Positions 25,371 to 34,559 of a DNA stretch of 64,000 nucleotides are shown here, piece after piece. Origin of the DNA: CAZMGV01 sp964621525 [NCBI: uncultured bacterium]. GTDB lineage: Bacteria > JAGRBM01. The stretch spans positions 9,323-73,322 of the forward strand of contig CAZUMS010000022.1 in assembly GCA_964621525.1 (NCBI GenBank). The letters are read 5' to 3'. The translations under genes and the position numbers were made by a program. Each line of letters opens with the position of its first letter. Positions within the stretch are counted from its first letter, which is position 1. The notes under the pieces were generated by a model. It did no database searches and had not been told where the DNA came from. It worked only from the letters and a program-made list of their open reading frames with translations.

Positions 25371-26252
25371 ATGAAACGCATCCTGATTCCGTACGACTTT
25401 TCGCCCTACTCCCGCCGGTCACTGTCCCTCGCCATGCAGGGTTACCCGTTCGGGGCGGGCGTCGAGGTCGAGCTCCTGCACGTCATCGACGAGGCGCTCT
25501 ACGAAAACGTCCTGTCCAAAGGCCATGTACCCAACGAGGCCGCGATCCACAGCTACCTCCAGGCGGACATCGACCGGGTGAAGGCCGACGTCATGGACCC
25601 GGCCGCCATCCTCGTCCATCCCATCGCAAAAGTTGTCCGCGGACGGCCCGGCGAGCGGATACTGGACGCAGCGAAGGTATTTCAGGCAGGCGCCATCATG
25701 ATCGGCGGCCAGGGTAACGGGACGATCAAGGAAGCGTTCCTCGGCCGGACTGCCCAGCAGGTCGCCCGTGAAGCGGCAACTTCCGTCTACGTCGTGAAAT
25801 CCACCGCTTCCGGAAAGCCGCCCCGGCGGATCCTGTGTGCGGTGGATTTCAGCGACACATCGAAGAAGGCACTTGAGGAGGCGAACCGCCTCGCCGTGCT
25901 GACGGGAGCGAAGCTCTCGGTCATCAGCGTGTTCGACAACCCGTACCTGCCCTACCTCCAGAAGCTGGCCGTTGAGATCCACGATGACGCTGCGGTCAAG
26001 GAACTGATCGCCAAGGAACGGGAAAAGCTTCTTGTCTGGGAAGCGGCCACACTGGGATCCAATCGCGCCGACACGCACCACGCCGTCTTCGGCCAGGTCG
26101 TTGAAACCATCGCCAGCCACGCGGAGATCCTCCATGCCGGGACTATCGTTCTCGGCCCCAAGGGCAAAGGAGCGGTCTCCCGCGCCCTCCTCGGCTCTGT
26201 CACCGAGCGCCTGATGGTCCGCAGCAAGGTCGATGTGCTGGTGGTGAAGTAA
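25371..26252 (+). CDS. Tandem universal stress protein (two UspA domains)
   Basis: A 293-residue cytoplasmic protein with two Usp domains (about residues 1-145 and 150-293). Each has the start ILIPYDFS / ILCAVDFSDTSKKALEEA and an ATP-binding glycine motif: GGQGNGTIKEAFLGRTAQQV in the first and GPKGKGAVSRALLGSVTERL in the second. An ATP-binding type Usp is expected. The next gene starts 7 bases after the stop. Confidence 0.9.
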   Translation: MKRILIPYDFSPYSRRSLSLAMQGYPFGAGVEVELLHVIDEALYENVLSKGHVPNEAAIHSYLQADIDRVKADVMDPAAILVHPIAKVVRGRPGERILDAAKVFQAGAIMIGGQGNGTIKEAFLGRTAQQVAREAATSVYVVKSTASGKPPRRILCAVDFSDTSKKALEEANRLAVLTGAKLSVISVFDNPYLPYLQKLAVEIHDDAAVKELIAKEREKLLVWEAATLGSNRADTHHAVFGQVVETIASHAEILHAGTIVLGPKGKGAVSRALLGSVTERLMVRSKVDVLVVK

Positions 26253-26259
26253 CGAGTCC

Positions 26260-26685
26260 ATGGAAACGGCCGCCCCACCGCAGTCCGAAAGGTTTCCGGC
26301 TTTCGTTACCGGTGCCGTCTGCGGCTATCTCGTATGGTTCCTGTCCGTACCCCTGACCGGCCGCCGCGAACCCTGGGACGCCGGGGGTTTGGGGGCGCTC
26401 TACTATCCGGGTACCCTCTTTCTGGCCGGTTTCGCCGGATACCTCCTCACGCGCTGGAAGAAACCCCTTCTGTGGGGCCTGTATGCCGGCCAGTGCGGCT
26501 ACCTGTTCACCTCTTCGGGCGGCCCCGGAAACCTGTTTCCACTCGGCCTCATCGCCCTTGCCATTTATCTGCTCCCGGCGCTTGCCGGAGTCTGGCTCGC
26601 CGGGCGGGTTGTCCGGGCAAGGGACGAAGTTTCACCTTCGAAACCGCCCGCCCGGTCCGGCAGGCGGGACTATCTGGACGACTGA
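26260..26685 (+). CDS. Small integral membrane protein, function unknown
   Basis: A 141-residue protein with four hydrophobic segments (GAVCGYLVWFLSVPL, LYYPGTLFLAGFAGYLL, LLWGLYAGQCGYLF, LGLIALAIYLLPALAGVWLAG) and a short basic/proline-rich tail. It is tightly spaced behind the tandem Usp gene, so it is probably co-transcribed with it. No family is recognised. Confidence 0.7.
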   Translation: METAAPPQSERFPAFVTGAVCGYLVWFLSVPLTGRREPWDAGGLGALYYPGTLFLAGFAGYLLTRWKKPLLWGLYAGQCGYLFTSSGGPGNLFPLGLIALAIYLLPALAGVWLAGRVVRARDEVSPSKPPARSGRRDYLDD

Positions 26686-26690
26686 ACCAC

Positions 26691-27158
26691 CTAGAAATCA
26701 ATGTCGATATCGATATCAATATCGATTTCGATCGGCAGATCGATAGGTGTCAGCCACTCCCCTTCGGACAGGGTGCAGTCCCGCTCCTCATCGTCGAAGC
26801 CCGAATCGGAATCGTAGTCTTCGAGATAATACGTCACCGTAAAACCCTCGTAGTCCCCGGACCGCCCATAGAAGGTTTCGTCGCGTTCGCAGGCATATTG
26901 TGCGTCGTAAATTCCCGCACAGGTCTTCGCCGGATCGAACCGGACGCCGTCCAGCAGTTCGCAGTTCAGACCGGCATCCACCATGGTGCTGTGCAGCTCC
27001 CCCTGATCGTCCGGAAGCAACGCGACCATATCAATACAGATATCGTTGGAATCGATCACACAGCTCCCGAGGAGCGCATAGCTGCGCACCTCGCCCTCGC
27101 AGGCGGACAGGCATAGAATAACGGCCATCATCAGAGCAGTCGGACCGGCAGACTTCAT
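26691..27158 (-). CDS. Putative lipoprotein with an IDIDID repeat tail
   Basis: A 155-residue secreted protein. The ATG at 27158 has an AAAGGACG site and gives a signal peptide ending in a lipobox-like LSAC. The mature part is Cys-rich and acidic, and ends in the alternating sequence PIEIDIDIDIDIDF, encoded by a GATATC-like DNA repeat at about 26697-26735. Alternating Ile/Asp is an edge-strand-like, amphipathic tail and may be a phase- or length-variable end. No family recognised. It overlaps nothing and converges with the small membrane protein gene 5 bases away. Confidence 0.68.
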   Translation of the reverse strand: MKSAGPTALMMAVILCLSACEGEVRSYALLGSCVIDSNDICIDMVALLPDDQGELHSTMVDAGLNCELLDGVRFDPAKTCAGIYDAQYACERDETFYGRSGDYEGFTVTYYLEDYDSDSGFDDEERDCTLSEGEWLTPIDLPIEIDIDIDIDIDF

Positions 27159-27258
27159 TGTTACGTCCTTTCGCCGGGCAGATAGGCGCCGGCCAGACGA
27201 GACTAACGAAGACAAACTCCCCGATGTCGTGCTCTGGATCACGATCCCGCAAAACAGA

Positions 27259-27288
27259 ACCGGCCACTCCCCTGGGGGTGCGGCCGGT
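27259..27288 (-). terminator. Terminator after the cytochrome oxidase genes
   Basis: Stem ACCGGCC / GGCCGGT with further internal pairing across the loop, starting about 24 bases after the subunit I stop. On the minus strand it is followed by CTGTTTT. Confidence 0.75.
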
Positions 27289-27311
27289 CAGATTTTGAAC
27301 CGATAAAGCGC

Positions 27312-29033
27312 TCAGGCCTTGGCCATTGCCTTGACCTGGTCGTCCGTCAGCGTCTGGGGGGCATAGGGCCCGAGCGGCGAGTTGTACTCGTAGGCGCCGC
27401 GGTAGACGTTCGGAATGCCGTCGAAGTTGCCGTGGGCGATCGGCGGCGAGCTCGTCTGCCATTCCAGCGTGGTCGACTCCCACGGGTTGTTGCCGGCCTT
27501 CTCGCCGCTCTTCAGCGACTTGAACACGTTGTAGAAGAAGATGGCCTGCACGGCGCCGAGACCGATCAGCGACATGGTCATGAACGCGTTGATCTCCTGC
27601 AGCTGATAAAGGTGCGGGTAAATCTTCCAGCTGTAGATGCGCCGCTGCATGCCGCCGAGCCCGAGGATGTGCATCGGCATGAACACGCCGTTATAGAGGA
27701 TCAGCGTCAGCCAGAAGTGCAGCTTGCCGAGTTTCTCGTCCATCTTCCGGCCGAACATCTTCGGGAACCAGAAGTAGACGCCGGCGAAGACGCCCATCAG
27801 CGAACCGCCGAACAGCACGTAGTGAATGTGCGCCACCACCCAGTAGGTGTCGTGGATGAACAGGTCGACCGGTACGGCAGCCGAGTAGATACCCGAGAGG
27901 CCGCCGATGGCGAACATGCCGACGAAACCGAGCGCCCAGAGCATCGGCGTCGTGAGCCGGAGGCTTCCGCCCCAGATCGTGCCGAGCCAGTTGAATGATT
28001 TCACGGCCGAGGGGACCGAAATGAAGAACGTCGTGACGAGGAACGTCGTCCCCAGCGTCGGGCTCATGCCGGAGGTGAACATGTGGTGGCCCCACACGAT
28101 GAAACCGAAACCGGCGATCGAGCAGATCGAGTAGATCATGGCCCGGTAGCCGAAAATCGGCTTGCGCGAGAATACCGCAAGCACTTCGCTCACGATACCC
28201 ATGGCGGGAAGGATCATGATGTAGACGGCCGGATGCGAATAGAACCAGAAGATGTGCTGGTACATGAGCGGCTGGCCGCCCGTGCTGTGCACGAAGAACG
28301 AGGTGCCATACACCCGGTCCAGGAGCTGCATGGTAAGTGCCGAGGCAAGCACCGGAGTCGCGAACAGGGTAAGAACGGACGTGATAAAGATCGCCCAGAC
28401 GAAGAGCGGCATCCGGAACATCGTCATGCCCGGAGCGCGCATTCCCACGGTGGTCGCGATATAGTTGATCGCGCCCATGGTCGAGCTGCCGCCGATGATG
28501 ATGACGCCGAGGGTCCAGCAGGTCTGGCCGATGGTGGAGTACTGGGCGCCGGTGAGCGGCGGGTAGCTGGTCCAGCCGGCGGCGGCCGAGCCGCCTGGCA
28601 GGAAGAAGCTCATGAACATGAGGATGATGGCGGGCGGCAGCGTCCAGTAGGACAGCATGTTGAGCCGCGGGAACGCCATGTCCTTGGCGCCAATCATGAG
28701 CGGGACGGCGAAGTTGCCGAACGCACCCACAAGGGACGGGATGATCACGAGGAAGATCATCACCGAGGCGTGCATCGTCAGGAACTGGTTGTACTTGTCC
28801 GGCGAAGAGACGAGCTTCGCGACGATCTGGCTGTCCGGCCAGGCGAGCTGGAGCCGGATCAGCAGCGCGAAGGTGCCGCCGAAGACGACCATCAGCATCG
28901 TCGTGAACAGATACTGGATGCCGATCATCTTGTGATCGCAGGAGAAGAGATACTTGCGGACGAAGTCCGGCTCGTGGTGGCCGTGCTCCCCGTGTCCGTG
29001 ACCGTCGTGACCGTTGTGCTTGTGTTCGCTCAT
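27312..29033 (-). CDS. ctaD: Cytochrome c oxidase subunit I (A2-type aa3 oxidase)
   Basis: A 573-residue heme-copper oxidase core with 12 membrane helices. It reduces O2 to water at the heme a3-CuB centre and pumps protons. HASVMIF gives a heme ligand, the CuB/crosslink region reads FYSHPAVYIMILP, GHHMF gives two CuB His, and IHDTYWVVAHIHYV the heme ligands. The helix VI Glu of A1 enzymes (HPEVY) is Ala here, and a YS pair precedes the His, the mark of the A2 subfamily. The K-channel Lys (AVKSFNW) and D-channel entry Asp (GAKDMAFPR) remain. The N-terminus is unusually His-rich (HKHNGHDGHGHGEHGHH). Confidence 0.96.
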   Translation of the reverse strand: MSEHKHNGHDGHGHGEHGHHEPDFVRKYLFSCDHKMIGIQYLFTTMLMVVFGGTFALLIRLQLAWPDSQIVAKLVSSPDKYNQFLTMHASVMIFLVIIPSLVGAFGNFAVPLMIGAKDMAFPRLNMLSYWTLPPAIILMFMSFFLPGGSAAAGWTSYPPLTGAQYSTIGQTCWTLGVIIIGGSSTMGAINYIATTVGMRAPGMTMFRMPLFVWAIFITSVLTLFATPVLASALTMQLLDRVYGTSFFVHSTGGQPLMYQHIFWFYSHPAVYIMILPAMGIVSEVLAVFSRKPIFGYRAMIYSICSIAGFGFIVWGHHMFTSGMSPTLGTTFLVTTFFISVPSAVKSFNWLGTIWGGSLRLTTPMLWALGFVGMFAIGGLSGIYSAAVPVDLFIHDTYWVVAHIHYVLFGGSLMGVFAGVYFWFPKMFGRKMDEKLGKLHFWLTLILYNGVFMPMHILGLGGMQRRIYSWKIYPHLYQLQEINAFMTMSLIGLGAVQAIFFYNVFKSLKSGEKAGNNPWESTTLEWQTSSPPIAHGNFDGIPNVYRGAYEYNSPLGPYAPQTLTDDQVKAMAKA

Positions 29034-29071
29034 GGTTCGTGATCCTTAAACCGCTAGCCCGTAGGTAAAAC

Positions 29072-29893
29072 TCAGAACAGTTCTTCGCTGCCGCTGGAAG
29101 CCTGAGAAGCGACCCAGGCGTCGAATTCCTCGCCCGGGACGACCTCGATCCGGCCGGCCATCTTGAAATGGCCGTTACCGCACAGTTCGGCACAGACGAC
29201 CGGATACTTGCCCGTCTTGTCCGGCTTCACCCAGATGCGGTTGATGTGGCCCGGCATCGCGTCCTGCTTGATGCGCCATTGGGGGACCCAGAAGGAGTGG
29301 ATAACGTCGAGCGAGGTAATCTCGAAGACCGTCACACGGTCCACGGGAATCTTCATCGGGGTGAGATTATCAAACCCCTGGACGAACTCGCGTCCTTCCG
29401 GCTGGGCATCTTCGGTCGAATTCGTGCCCGTGTCGATGATCGGGCGGCTGGCTTCGTCGATCGCCGTACCCTTGTTCTGAAGCACCTCGAAGTTCCAGTT
29501 GAACTGCCGGGCCGTCACGCGAACCGTAAGGTCCGGCTTTTCCGGAATCTTGCGGATCTCGGTATTCAGCAGGTGTTCGGACCAGATGGCCAGCGTGATG
29601 AAGATGAGAACCGGGATGATGGTCCAGATGAATTCCAGCTTGTTCGAACCGTGGGTGTAGACCGGCACGCGCCCGTCTCCCTTGTCGCGGTACTTCAGCG
29701 CGAAATACACGAGCACGAACTCGACACCGACGAAGACGATCATCGTGATCCAGATCAAGGCCCACAGTTGCTGATCGATCTTGCGGCCGGTTTCCGAGAT
29801 CACGTCCGGCATCAGGTAGTGCCAGGAACAGCCCGGAAGCGCCATGATTGCCAGCGCGAAAATGCCGGAGGCGAGCCATTTGCGCGAATTCAT
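29072..29893 (-). CDS. ctaC: Cytochrome c oxidase subunit II (CuA)
   Basis: A 273-residue subunit that accepts electrons from cytochrome c. It has a lipoprotein signal (LPGC lipobox) and two membrane helices (IWITMIVFVGVEFVLVYFAL and IWTIIPVLIFITLAIW). The periplasmic cupredoxin domain carries the CuA ligands in SLDVIHSFW and CAELCGNGHFKM. There is no fused cytochrome c domain. An insert of about 30 residues (TAIDEASRPIIDTGTNSTEDAQPEG) sits between the usual beta strands. It is upstream of subunit I by 38 bases. No subunit III, heme A synthase or assembly gene follows in the window. Confidence 0.95.
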   Translation of the reverse strand: MNSRKWLASGIFALAIMALPGCSWHYLMPDVISETGRKIDQQLWALIWITMIVFVGVEFVLVYFALKYRDKGDGRVPVYTHGSNKLEFIWTIIPVLIFITLAIWSEHLLNTEIRKIPEKPDLTVRVTARQFNWNFEVLQNKGTAIDEASRPIIDTGTNSTEDAQPEGREFVQGFDNLTPMKIPVDRVTVFEITSLDVIHSFWVPQWRIKQDAMPGHINRIWVKPDKTGKYPVVCAELCGNGHFKMAGRIEVVPGEEFDAWVASQASSGSEELF

Positions 29894-30128
29894 CCGATAT
29901 CCTCTTTCCCCTCGAATAGCCGCCTGGACCGGGCCCCCCAGTAAAGGCAGGATCCGTCAGGCTTCGGGTGTCAGCGAACCAACACCCGTCTGCGACAATT
30001 TGCCGCAGGGCGTCTGTAGCCCCCCCCTTGCGGGTCAGTCAAGCCACCCCGAAAAGTCGCCCACCAGCCTCTCGGTGCGTAGAGGCACCCGAGTGAAGTT
30101 GCCGGATTGTTTCGGGAATTAGAGTTTC

Positions 30129-30142
30129 TTGATTCATATCAA
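30129..30142. promoter_or_regulatory. FNR/CRP-type box TTGATTCATATCAA
   Basis: Exact match to the FNR consensus TTGAT-N4-ATCAA, in the 346-base divergent gap between ctaC and the SIMPL-domain gene. It lies 98 bases before the SIMPL start and 236 bases before the ctaC start. It suggests oxygen- or nitric-oxide-responsive control of one or both genes. The rest of the gap (29894-30239) holds no gene. It has a hairpin GGGTGT...ACACCC near 29970 and a C-run near 30022. Confidence 0.7.
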
Positions 30143-30239
30143 TATGTCGATTGTATACAAGCCCCCTGGACGCTGCCCTACAAGTCTCTCCGCCGTGCAG
30201 CTTGCCCGCCGCAGTCATCTGCTCAAGGATAAAAGCACC

Positions 30240-30950
30240 ATGCCCACACCCGAAAACCGGTCTTCCATAACCATCGCCGCCCTGATCCTCTCTGCCGGAG
30301 TCGCCCTTGCGGGCCTGTTCGCCGGTACTGGTTTCTATAAAGGCAGGAAAGCGGACCGCTATGTGAGCGTGAAAGGGTTTGCCGAGCGGGCTGTTCAGGC
30401 CAATCGCGCCACCTGGAACCTGACGTTCCGGAGCGACGGGCATACGCTCGACGCCGCAATCCGTGCGGCCCTCGACGATGACCGGAAAGTCCGGGAGTTC
30501 CTCCGGAAAAACGGAATGGAAGACGGAGAGATATCGGCCCAGCCGCCCCGTGTGGAGTCCGTCTACAACCCCGGTCCCGGCGGGGCGTCCTACACCGTCA
30601 ACAGTTCGTACCTTGTATCCACCGGAAAGGTGGAGAAACTGACCGCCCTGATCGGCAAGCTGACGGATCTGCTCTCGGCCGGAGTTGCCCTCAGCGGATG
30701 GGATCCGCCCATGTATCTCTACACGACCCTGAATGAGATCAAGCCGCAGATGATCGCCGAGGCAACGAAAGACGCCCGCCGTGCCGCCGAACAGTTCGCG
30801 GCCGACTCCGGCAGCCAGGTGGGCGGCATTCGTACTGCTTCTCAGGGGTATTTTTCTTTCGAGGGGGAAAATTCCGGGCTCCCGGAAATCAACCAGATCG
30901 CCAAGAAGGCGAGGGTTGTCATCACCGCCGACTACTATCTCGCGGACTGA
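30240..30950 (+). CDS. SIMPL-domain (DUF541) protein
   Basis: A 236-residue envelope protein anchored by one N-terminal membrane helix (IAALILSAGVALAGLFAGTGFY). The periplasmic SIMPL domain begins at YVSVKGFAERAVQANRATWNLTF and continues through VSTGKVEKL and the C-terminal ARVVITADYYL. SIMPL proteins form large oligomers; their function is poorly known. The start at 30240 is chosen because the frame upstream runs through the FNR box region. Ten bases from the convergent kinase gene. Confidence 0.87.
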   Translation: MPTPENRSSITIAALILSAGVALAGLFAGTGFYKGRKADRYVSVKGFAERAVQANRATWNLTFRSDGHTLDAAIRAALDDDRKVREFLRKNGMEDGEISAQPPRVESVYNPGPGGASYTVNSSYLVSTGKVEKLTALIGKLTDLLSAGVALSGWDPPMYLYTTLNEIKPQMIAEATKDARRAAEQFAADSGSQVGGIRTASQGYFSFEGENSGLPEINQIAKKARVVITADYYLAD

Positions 30951-30959
30951 TCCGGCAGG

Positions 30960-33110
30960 TCAGGGAAGTACGACTTCGAACACGGTCCTGTCGCCCTCGG
31001 GCGGCTGGATAGCGAGCTTGTTGGTCCCTCTGGAGAAACGAAGGTCCGAGACAGGTGTGGTCCGTACGGACCGGCCGTTCAGATCGACCTGCGCATAGGG
31101 CTTAACGTTGACGCTGGCAACGGCGCCGAGGCTCGATCCGCCGTTCTGCTGCTGGATCTCGAGCCGCAGGGTCAGTTCCTGACCTCCGGCCAGCTGCCCG
31201 CGGAACAGGTAATTTCCCTCTCCGAGGTCGGTGACCGCCGGCTGGCCGGACTTTCCGTTCAGCGTAAGCCCCGCGATCCGGCGCCCTGCCCAGGATACCC
31301 GGGCGCGCACGGCATCCAGCGGGATTTCGAGTTCCACGGGCGTGCCGCTAAACGGCATGAACACTTCCTCTGAGTATGAACGATGACCGGGTTTCCGGAC
31401 TTCGATTCGGTAGATTTTCCCCGGCTCGGCCTTTTCCCAGACCCACGGCGTTACCCCGGCCTCCTTGCCGTCCACAAGGACCTGCGCGCCGTCCGGCTTC
31501 GAACGTACCGCGAGCCGGGTCTCGGCCCGGACCATCTCGACGGTTATCCGGCGGAGGAGCACCGATTCCAGCGTAAAGTCGATCTCTTCGGACCGATAGC
31601 CCTCCAGACGGAACGCCACCTTGTTCGGAGCAAATAATTCAATGTCCTTGAGTTCAGCGGGGGTCGTGAGACCGGTGTCCTTGCCGTTCAGCAGGATATC
31701 CGCGCCGGCGGGAACCGTGGCGGCGAAGATGCGTCCCTTTTCCCGTTCCAGGGAATACTGGAGCTTCTGCGTGCCGGGGCCCTCGACGACGAGGGTCGTG
31801 ACGAGCGGCTTGTGATTTTCGGCCTCAAACCGGACCGGATACGGACGCCCCGCCACAAGCTCGTGGATCTCCACCGGCGTGCGCCCTTCGACCGGATGAC
31901 CGTCGAGCGTCATGCGCGCCCCCGGCGGATCGGTGACAACAGACGCAGCGGCGAGTTTCGGGGTTGTCGATTTCCTGTAGATCTGCTTGCCGGTCCAGGC
32001 GAGTCCCGTCACGAGGATAAACACCAGCAGCATCACCGCCGGGCGGTAGAGACTGTCGATGGCTCCGACGGGTACCGGGTTCTCGGCGCCCGAAACGCTC
32101 ACCGGCTGCGAGGCGACGGCGGTGCGCTCGGCCTCGCGGTTGTGCTTGCGGATGGCGATCTTCTCGCTGAAGAAATCCTCCATCCAGGTCTTGAGCGCGG
32201 GGCCTTCGCCGCAGGCCTTCGAGACACGAAGCTGCTCGAAGGCTTCCAGCATGGCGGACGTCGAGCTGTACCGGTCCTCCACATGGTAGGCGAGCGCCTT
32301 CCTGAGCGGCTCGCGGGCGGCCTCAGGCACCCGGTTCCAGAGATCTTCGCCGTCCACGACGCAGGAGATGTCCCCGGCGGCGATTTTCTCGAACATGGGC
32401 TTCAGGCCGAGCCGCGAGGGGAACAGCTTTTCCAGCGTGAACAGTTCGAAAGCGACGCACGCCGCACTGAACAGATCGGTACGGAAATCGAGGGGCTTGC
32501 CGGAGATCTGTTCCGGCGACATGTACGAATAAGAACCCTTGAGCGTCCCCGCATCGGTCTTGTTGTCGTACAGGGTCGCCTTGGCGAGCCCGAAGTCGAT
32601 GATCTTCAGCTCGCCCTCGAACGAGACCAGCAGGTTCTTGGGCGAGATGTCCCGGTGAACAATGTGGAGCTTCGTGCCGTCGGAATCGGTCTTCCGGTGG
32701 GCGTAATCGAGTCCCCGAAGCATCTGGGCGATCATCTCGACAACGGCGGACGGGGGGATCCGCTGCCGGCGGCTTTTCACCTCGTCGAGAATGTCGGAGA
32801 GGTTTTCCCCCGACAGGTATTCCATGGCGATGAAGTAGGAATCGTCGAGCTTCCCGAGGTCGAATATCTGGATGATGTTCGAGTGGTTCAGCTTCGAGGC
32901 GAGGCGGGCCTCGTTCAGGAACATCCGGACGAAGCTCTGGTTCTGGGCATAGATCGGAAGAAGCTTCTTGAGGACCAGCTCTTTCTCGAAACCCGCGTCG
33001 CGTTTCAGCCGGGCGAGATAGATCTCGCCCATTCCGCCGGACGCGAGCTTTTTCACGATCCGGTAGGAACTGGCCGGTGTCAGCGGCGGCTCGGGCGCGG
33101 GTTCAGTCAT
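30960..33110 (-). CDS. Hanks-type Ser/Thr protein kinase with extracytoplasmic PEGA repeats
   Basis: A 716-residue receptor-like kinase. The N-terminal kinase domain (about residues 15-290) has the glycine loop KLASGGMGEIYLA, Lys in ELVLKKLLP, catalytic loop IVHRDISPKNLLV and IIDFGLA, with an APE-equivalent SPEQ; all catalytic residues are intact. HRDISPKN is a myxobacterial-style variant. A single membrane helix (VMLLVFILVTGLAW) leads to a periplasmic region with at least three PEGA domains (DPPGARMTLDG, VPAGADILLNG, SKPDGAQVLVDG). ATG at 33110 is preferred over the open frame to 33185. No phosphatase is adjacent. Confidence 0.9.
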   Translation of the reverse strand: MTEPAPEPPLTPASSYRIVKKLASGGMGEIYLARLKRDAGFEKELVLKKLLPIYAQNQSFVRMFLNEARLASKLNHSNIIQIFDLGKLDDSYFIAMEYLSGENLSDILDEVKSRRQRIPPSAVVEMIAQMLRGLDYAHRKTDSDGTKLHIVHRDISPKNLLVSFEGELKIIDFGLAKATLYDNKTDAGTLKGSYSYMSPEQISGKPLDFRTDLFSAACVAFELFTLEKLFPSRLGLKPMFEKIAAGDISCVVDGEDLWNRVPEAAREPLRKALAYHVEDRYSSTSAMLEAFEQLRVSKACGEGPALKTWMEDFFSEKIAIRKHNREAERTAVASQPVSVSGAENPVPVGAIDSLYRPAVMLLVFILVTGLAWTGKQIYRKSTTPKLAAASVVTDPPGARMTLDGHPVEGRTPVEIHELVAGRPYPVRFEAENHKPLVTTLVVEGPGTQKLQYSLEREKGRIFAATVPAGADILLNGKDTGLTTPAELKDIELFAPNKVAFRLEGYRSEEIDFTLESVLLRRITVEMVRAETRLAVRSKPDGAQVLVDGKEAGVTPWVWEKAEPGKIYRIEVRKPGHRSYSEEVFMPFSGTPVELEIPLDAVRARVSWAGRRIAGLTLNGKSGQPAVTDLGEGNYLFRGQLAGGQELTLRLEIQQQNGGSSLGAVASVNVKPYAQVDLNGRSVRTTPVSDLRFSRGTNKLAIQPPEGDRTVFEVVLP

Positions 33111-33228
33111 CAGCGGGAGAATACCGTCCGTAGCGCCCGGCGGCCAAGACTTTCCGCGGCGCTCTCGCCCTTCCTTGCCGGTCATCCGGAAATATTCCGG
33201 AGCCGGGAACCCTCACCCGAAAATCCGG

Positions 33229-34428
33229 TCAGCGGGACGAAAAGAGGTCCCGGACGACCGTGGCCGGCTCGTCCTTGTCCTTCCCGTTTTCCGCGGTCTT
33301 CGCCTGCGAACTCCGCGGTTTCCCCTTGCCGGAGACGACGACAGGCCGGGCGGTCTCCGGGCCGTCCTCGCCCGCTACGCCCTCGCGGCCACCCCGTTCT
33401 GCGGGAAGCGGCACGAAACCTGGCGGCAGCTCCCGGGGCCTTGTCCCCCGGTAGAGCGCGCCCTGAAACTGCTTCTGGTAGCCGGTCCAGCGCCCTTCGG
33501 TTTCTGGGTCGCCCTGGATCGCCTGCGAGATGGCGTTCACCTTGGAATCCAGGTTGTCGCACATGTGGACGATCATCGCTTCCAGCGTCACGGGAAGCTT
33601 GGGGGAACCGAATTCGTACTGGCCGTGATGAGCCGCAACAAGGTGCTGGCACTCGAGCATCAGCGGTTCCGGGAAGTCCGGAATCTGCGCGGCGATCTCG
33701 CGGATCTTGCCGACACCCATTACGAGATGCCCCACAAGCCGGCCGGAATCGGTCATGTCGAACCGGCGGTCCCACGAGTATTCCCAGATTTTTCCGGAGT
33801 CGTGCATGACCGCGCCGACGAGACAGAGGTCCTCGTTCGCCTGCGGATAGTGCGGGAGGATGCGTTTCATCAGGTAGATGAGCGAAAGCGTGTGCTCGAG
33901 CAGGCCGCCGATCCACGCATGGTGATTGCCCATGGCGGCCGGGGCCTCGCGGAACTTCCCGGCGAAGTCCGGATCGTCCAGCAGCCGGTTCAGCAGTTCC
34001 CGGAGATACGGGTCTTTCATGCCGCCCACGAGTTCCCGGAGCCGGTTCCACATCCAGTCCACGTCGCAGCGGGTGGAGGGGAGAAAGTCAGACGGATTCA
34101 CGTCGTTCTCGTCGACGCGGTCCACGGCATTCAGCTTCACCTGAAGGTCCCCGCGGTATTCCTCCGCGAGACCCTCGACCCGGACGTAGTCTCCGGTCTT
34201 GAACCGTGCGGCAATCCGGTCGGCATCGTTCCAGACCCGGCATTCGAGATTGCCCGTGCGGTCCTGGAGTTTCAGGCGGAGATACGGTTTTCCGGTTCGC
34301 GCCTGCGCGAGGCTGGATTCGCTGCAAAGGAAGACGCCGGTGACGGGATCGCCGTCCAGAATGTCCTTGACCCACTGGCGTCCGGGCTTTTCAGACACTG
34401 TACACGCTGGCGTGCCGCGCTCCGGCAC
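33229..34428 (-). CDS. OB-fold plus HD-domain 3'-5' exoribonuclease, YhaM-like
   Basis: A 399-residue protein with an N-terminal OB nucleic-acid-binding domain (GKPYLRLKLQDRTGNLECRVWND...YVRVEGLAEEYRGDLQVKL) and a central HD hydrolase domain (HHAWIGGLLEHTLSL, AVMHDSGK, HHGQYEFGSP, HMCDNLDSKV). This is the layout of Bacillus YhaM, which trims RNA from the 3' end. The last 70 residues are a charged, disordered tail. The start is uncertain: GTG at 34428 or GTG at 34398, both with weak ribosome sites. Confidence 0.85.
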   Translation of the reverse strand: MPERGTPACTVSEKPGRQWVKDILDGDPVTGVFLCSESSLAQARTGKPYLRLKLQDRTGNLECRVWNDADRIAARFKTGDYVRVEGLAEEYRGDLQVKLNAVDRVDENDVNPSDFLPSTRCDVDWMWNRLRELVGGMKDPYLRELLNRLLDDPDFAGKFREAPAAMGNHHAWIGGLLEHTLSLIYLMKRILPHYPQANEDLCLVGAVMHDSGKIWEYSWDRRFDMTDSGRLVGHLVMGVGKIREIAAQIPDFPEPLMLECQHLVAAHHGQYEFGSPKLPVTLEAMIVHMCDNLDSKVNAISQAIQGDPETEGRWTGYQKQFQGALYRGTRPRELPPGFVPLPAERGGREGVAGEDGPETARPVVVSGKGKPRSSQAKTAENGKDKDEPATVVRDLFSSR

Positions 34429-34559
34429 GCTCCTTCTCTATCAGGTAAAAGACGCTCGGCCCTCGCCGTCTTCGTTGAGACGGTACTTTACCGCCATGGA
34501 ACGTGGCCTTTCAACCGGTCTGGTCCGAAAAGTTTCGTGGTGTATGCTGACGCTGCGCC

